This document shows, piece by piece, positions 63,359 to 64,000 of a stretch of DNA of 64,000 nt. This DNA is from CBDIDH01 sp965277595 (GTDB lineage Bacteria > Planctomycetota > Planctomycetia > Isosphaerales > Isosphaeraceae), in assembly GCA_965277595.1 (NCBI GenBank), contig CBDIDH010000002.1, positions 2,356,001 to 2,420,000 on the forward strand, read 5' to 3'. The translations under genes and the position numbers were made by a program. The notes under the pieces were generated by a model. The model had not been told where the DNA came from and made no database searches. It saw nothing but the letters and a program-made list of their open reading frames with translations. The stretch's first letter is position 1; every line of letters starts with the position of its first letter.

Positions 63359-63958
63359 ATGAGCGAAGACCGGATCGCGCAGCTTGAGGCACGGGTAGCG
63401 GCACTTGAGGACATCGTCCGCCAAAGGCCGGTTGACCCCGACTTTATCTACACGCCGGCCGAAGTCGCCGAGCGTCTGCGATGTAGCAGGACGAATGTCT
63501 ACGACCTTTTGACCCGCAAGGAGCTTGCGCACATCAAGGTCGGCGCTGGCAACAAGGGGTTCAAGGTCAGGGGGTCGGACCTCCTTTTCTTCATTGAATC
63601 AAGGAAGGAGGGAGGGAGGCCCGCAGCCTCGGATGGTGTTCAAGCATCTCAAGGGGTTTCGCTGACCGAACACTCTGCCTTCCGGGCGGACGAGTCACGA
63701 ACGGTTAGACCTTCGGATTGGCTTTCGACGCGACCGGATCGCCCTTGTCGCATGGCCCAAGTGTCCGTTGCAAATAGCGTGCAACAAAACTGCAACAGCA
63801 TGGCCCACGCTAATGCGATGCGACTCAGACATGATAGCTTAACACTATTAACGGAAGTGACAGGCTACGAACAACTTGCAATCCGTCTACCGTGCGGTCG
63901 CCACGCAAGCCCAATGCGTCCAAGCTACCTTCGAGTCCTAGTCGGGGAGTTTTTGTAA
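63359..63958 (+). CDS. Excisionase-like HTH protein running across attR
   Basis: 199 residues. A short coiled start (MSEDRIAQLEARVAALEDIV) leads to the HTH_17 domain FIYTPAEVAERLRCSRTNVYDLLTRKELAHIKVGAGNKGFKVRGSDLLFFI (about 30-80), the excisionase/MerR-like type. The remaining 120 residues have weak patterns and cross the att core, ending two codons after it (TAA 63956). In the excised circle the same frame would read on into the left end for about 24 more codons. GTGAGG precedes the ATG. Confidence 0.75.
   Translation: MSEDRIAQLEARVAALEDIVRQRPVDPDFIYTPAEVAERLRCSRTNVYDLLTRKELAHIKVGAGNKGFKVRGSDLLFFIESRKEGGRPAASDGVQASQGVSLTEHSAFRADESRTVRPSDWLSTRPDRPCRMAQVSVANSVQQNCNSMAHANAMRLRHDSLTLLTEVTGYEQLAIRLPCGRHASPMRPSYLRVLVGEFL
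63779..63797. promoter_or_regulatory. Right candidate integrase arm site
   Basis: GTGCAACAAAACTGCAACA, 17 of 19 bases identical to the left site; 133 bp from the attR core. An extra CGTTGCAAAT lies at 63766. Confidence 0.55.
63930..63952 (+). repeat. attR core (23-bp direct repeat of the tRNA-Asn 3' end)
   Basis: The second copy of the att core. Upstream of it the tRNA does not continue, so this is a 3'-end remnant, not a second tRNA gene. Confidence 0.93.
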
Positions 63959-64000
63959 GCCTTCGATGCCTCGTTGACGACCAAGGGGTTCAGGTGATTT
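63953..64000 (+). other. Chromosomal flank beyond attR
   Basis: The last 48 bases. AAGGGGTTCAGGTGATTT at the very end looks like the left arm of a tRNA terminator hairpin cut off by the window edge, probably the original one of tRNA-Asn. Confidence 0.45.

Larger units (their letters stand above)
37418..63952 (+). mobile_element. 26.5-kb tRNA-Asn integrative element bounded by 23-bp direct repeats
   Basis: The tRNA-Asn 3' end (from the T loop through the discriminator plus three T) occurs at 37,418-37,440 and again at 63,930-63,952. A tyrosine integrase gene is adjacent to the left copy and an excisionase-like gene overlaps the right copy. Paired TGCAAC sites are just inside both ends. Between lie HTH proteins, a RepA/RecA-like ATPase, an origin-like repeat region, a sigma factor, a ParB-like protein and cargo. 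No conjugation, terminase, portal or capsid genes were recognised, so it could be a mobilizable island, a plasmid-like integrative element or a remnant. Confidence 0.88.

Noticed and set aside
63930..63952. A second tRNA-Asn gene at the right end
   Set aside because: Only the last 20 nt of the tRNA are present; the D arm and anticodon are missing. It is attR.
1..64000. CRISPR arrays, rRNA genes, tmRNA, SRP RNA, RNase P RNA
   Set aside because: Looked for repeat-spacer structure and for core motifs of these RNAs, especially in the 35.7-36.1 kb gap; none recognised by eye.

Overview
The window looks like chromosome of a high-GC planctomycete, probably of the Isosphaera/Gemmata type. Support: a giant YD-repeat protein whose N-terminus carries a planctomycete LEPR-XLL-like motif (LETLESRQLL), a PPi-type phosphofructokinase, a Rho with a long Arg/Asp-rich N-terminal extension, a family-87-type glycosyltransferase, and many genes without a clear Shine-Dalgarno. 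The genus is inference.

Bases 1-37,364 are ordinary chromosome. ilvC and a small ferredoxin end at a strong terminator. A cyanophycin group follows: cphA on the minus strand, and divergent from it an ABC exporter with an extra N-terminal domain plus a DUF1854 protein. Next is a signalling group: a membrane-anchored periplasmic-binding-like protein translationally coupled to a histidine kinase, then on the other strand an NtrC-like regulator and a GT87-type membrane glycosyltransferase. Then come pfp; a coupled minus-strand operon (UbiD decarboxylase, flavin reductase, alpha/beta hydrolase, NAD-dependent epimerase); S1-domain protein-hslV-hslU; ribH with a CBM9-like protein; rho; coaE; polA; a coiled-coil membrane protein; citrate synthase; a GbsR/MarR regulator; and a 54-residue ribbon-helix-helix protein that lies just before a tRNA-Asn(GUU).

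Bases 37,418-63,952 form a 26.5-kb integrative element inserted in the 3' end of that tRNA-Asn gene. A 23-bp direct repeat of the tRNA 3' end marks attL and attR. A tyrosine integrase sits next to attL and an excisionase-like HTH gene runs across attR. Nearly identical 19-bp sites with paired TGCAAC motifs lie just inside both ends and look like integrase arm sites. The left arm carries small HTH proteins, a RecA/RepA-like ATPase, an origin-like region (GC-rich 11-bp repeats in mirrored orientation around an AT-rich core), a sigma-70-like factor and a ParB-like protein. The middle is cargo: a TPR-GT41 (O-GlcNAc-transferase-like) glycosyltransferase, a 2,526-residue RHS/YD-repeat protein with a lower-GC C-terminal tip, and a small AT-rich candidate immunity gene. 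The right arm holds fragments of a REP-associated (Y1) transposase, two tandem paralogues of unknown function with matching palindromic leaders, a SWIM zinc-finger protein, a Pro-rich protein and a P22-antirepressor-N-like protein. No conjugation, terminase or capsid gene was recognised.

Two families of 15-bp palindromes with the same 7-1-7 layout and a CAGACTG centre are scattered between genes of the element. They are the least explained signal in the window. Functions are assigned by reading motifs and from family memory; no search was run.
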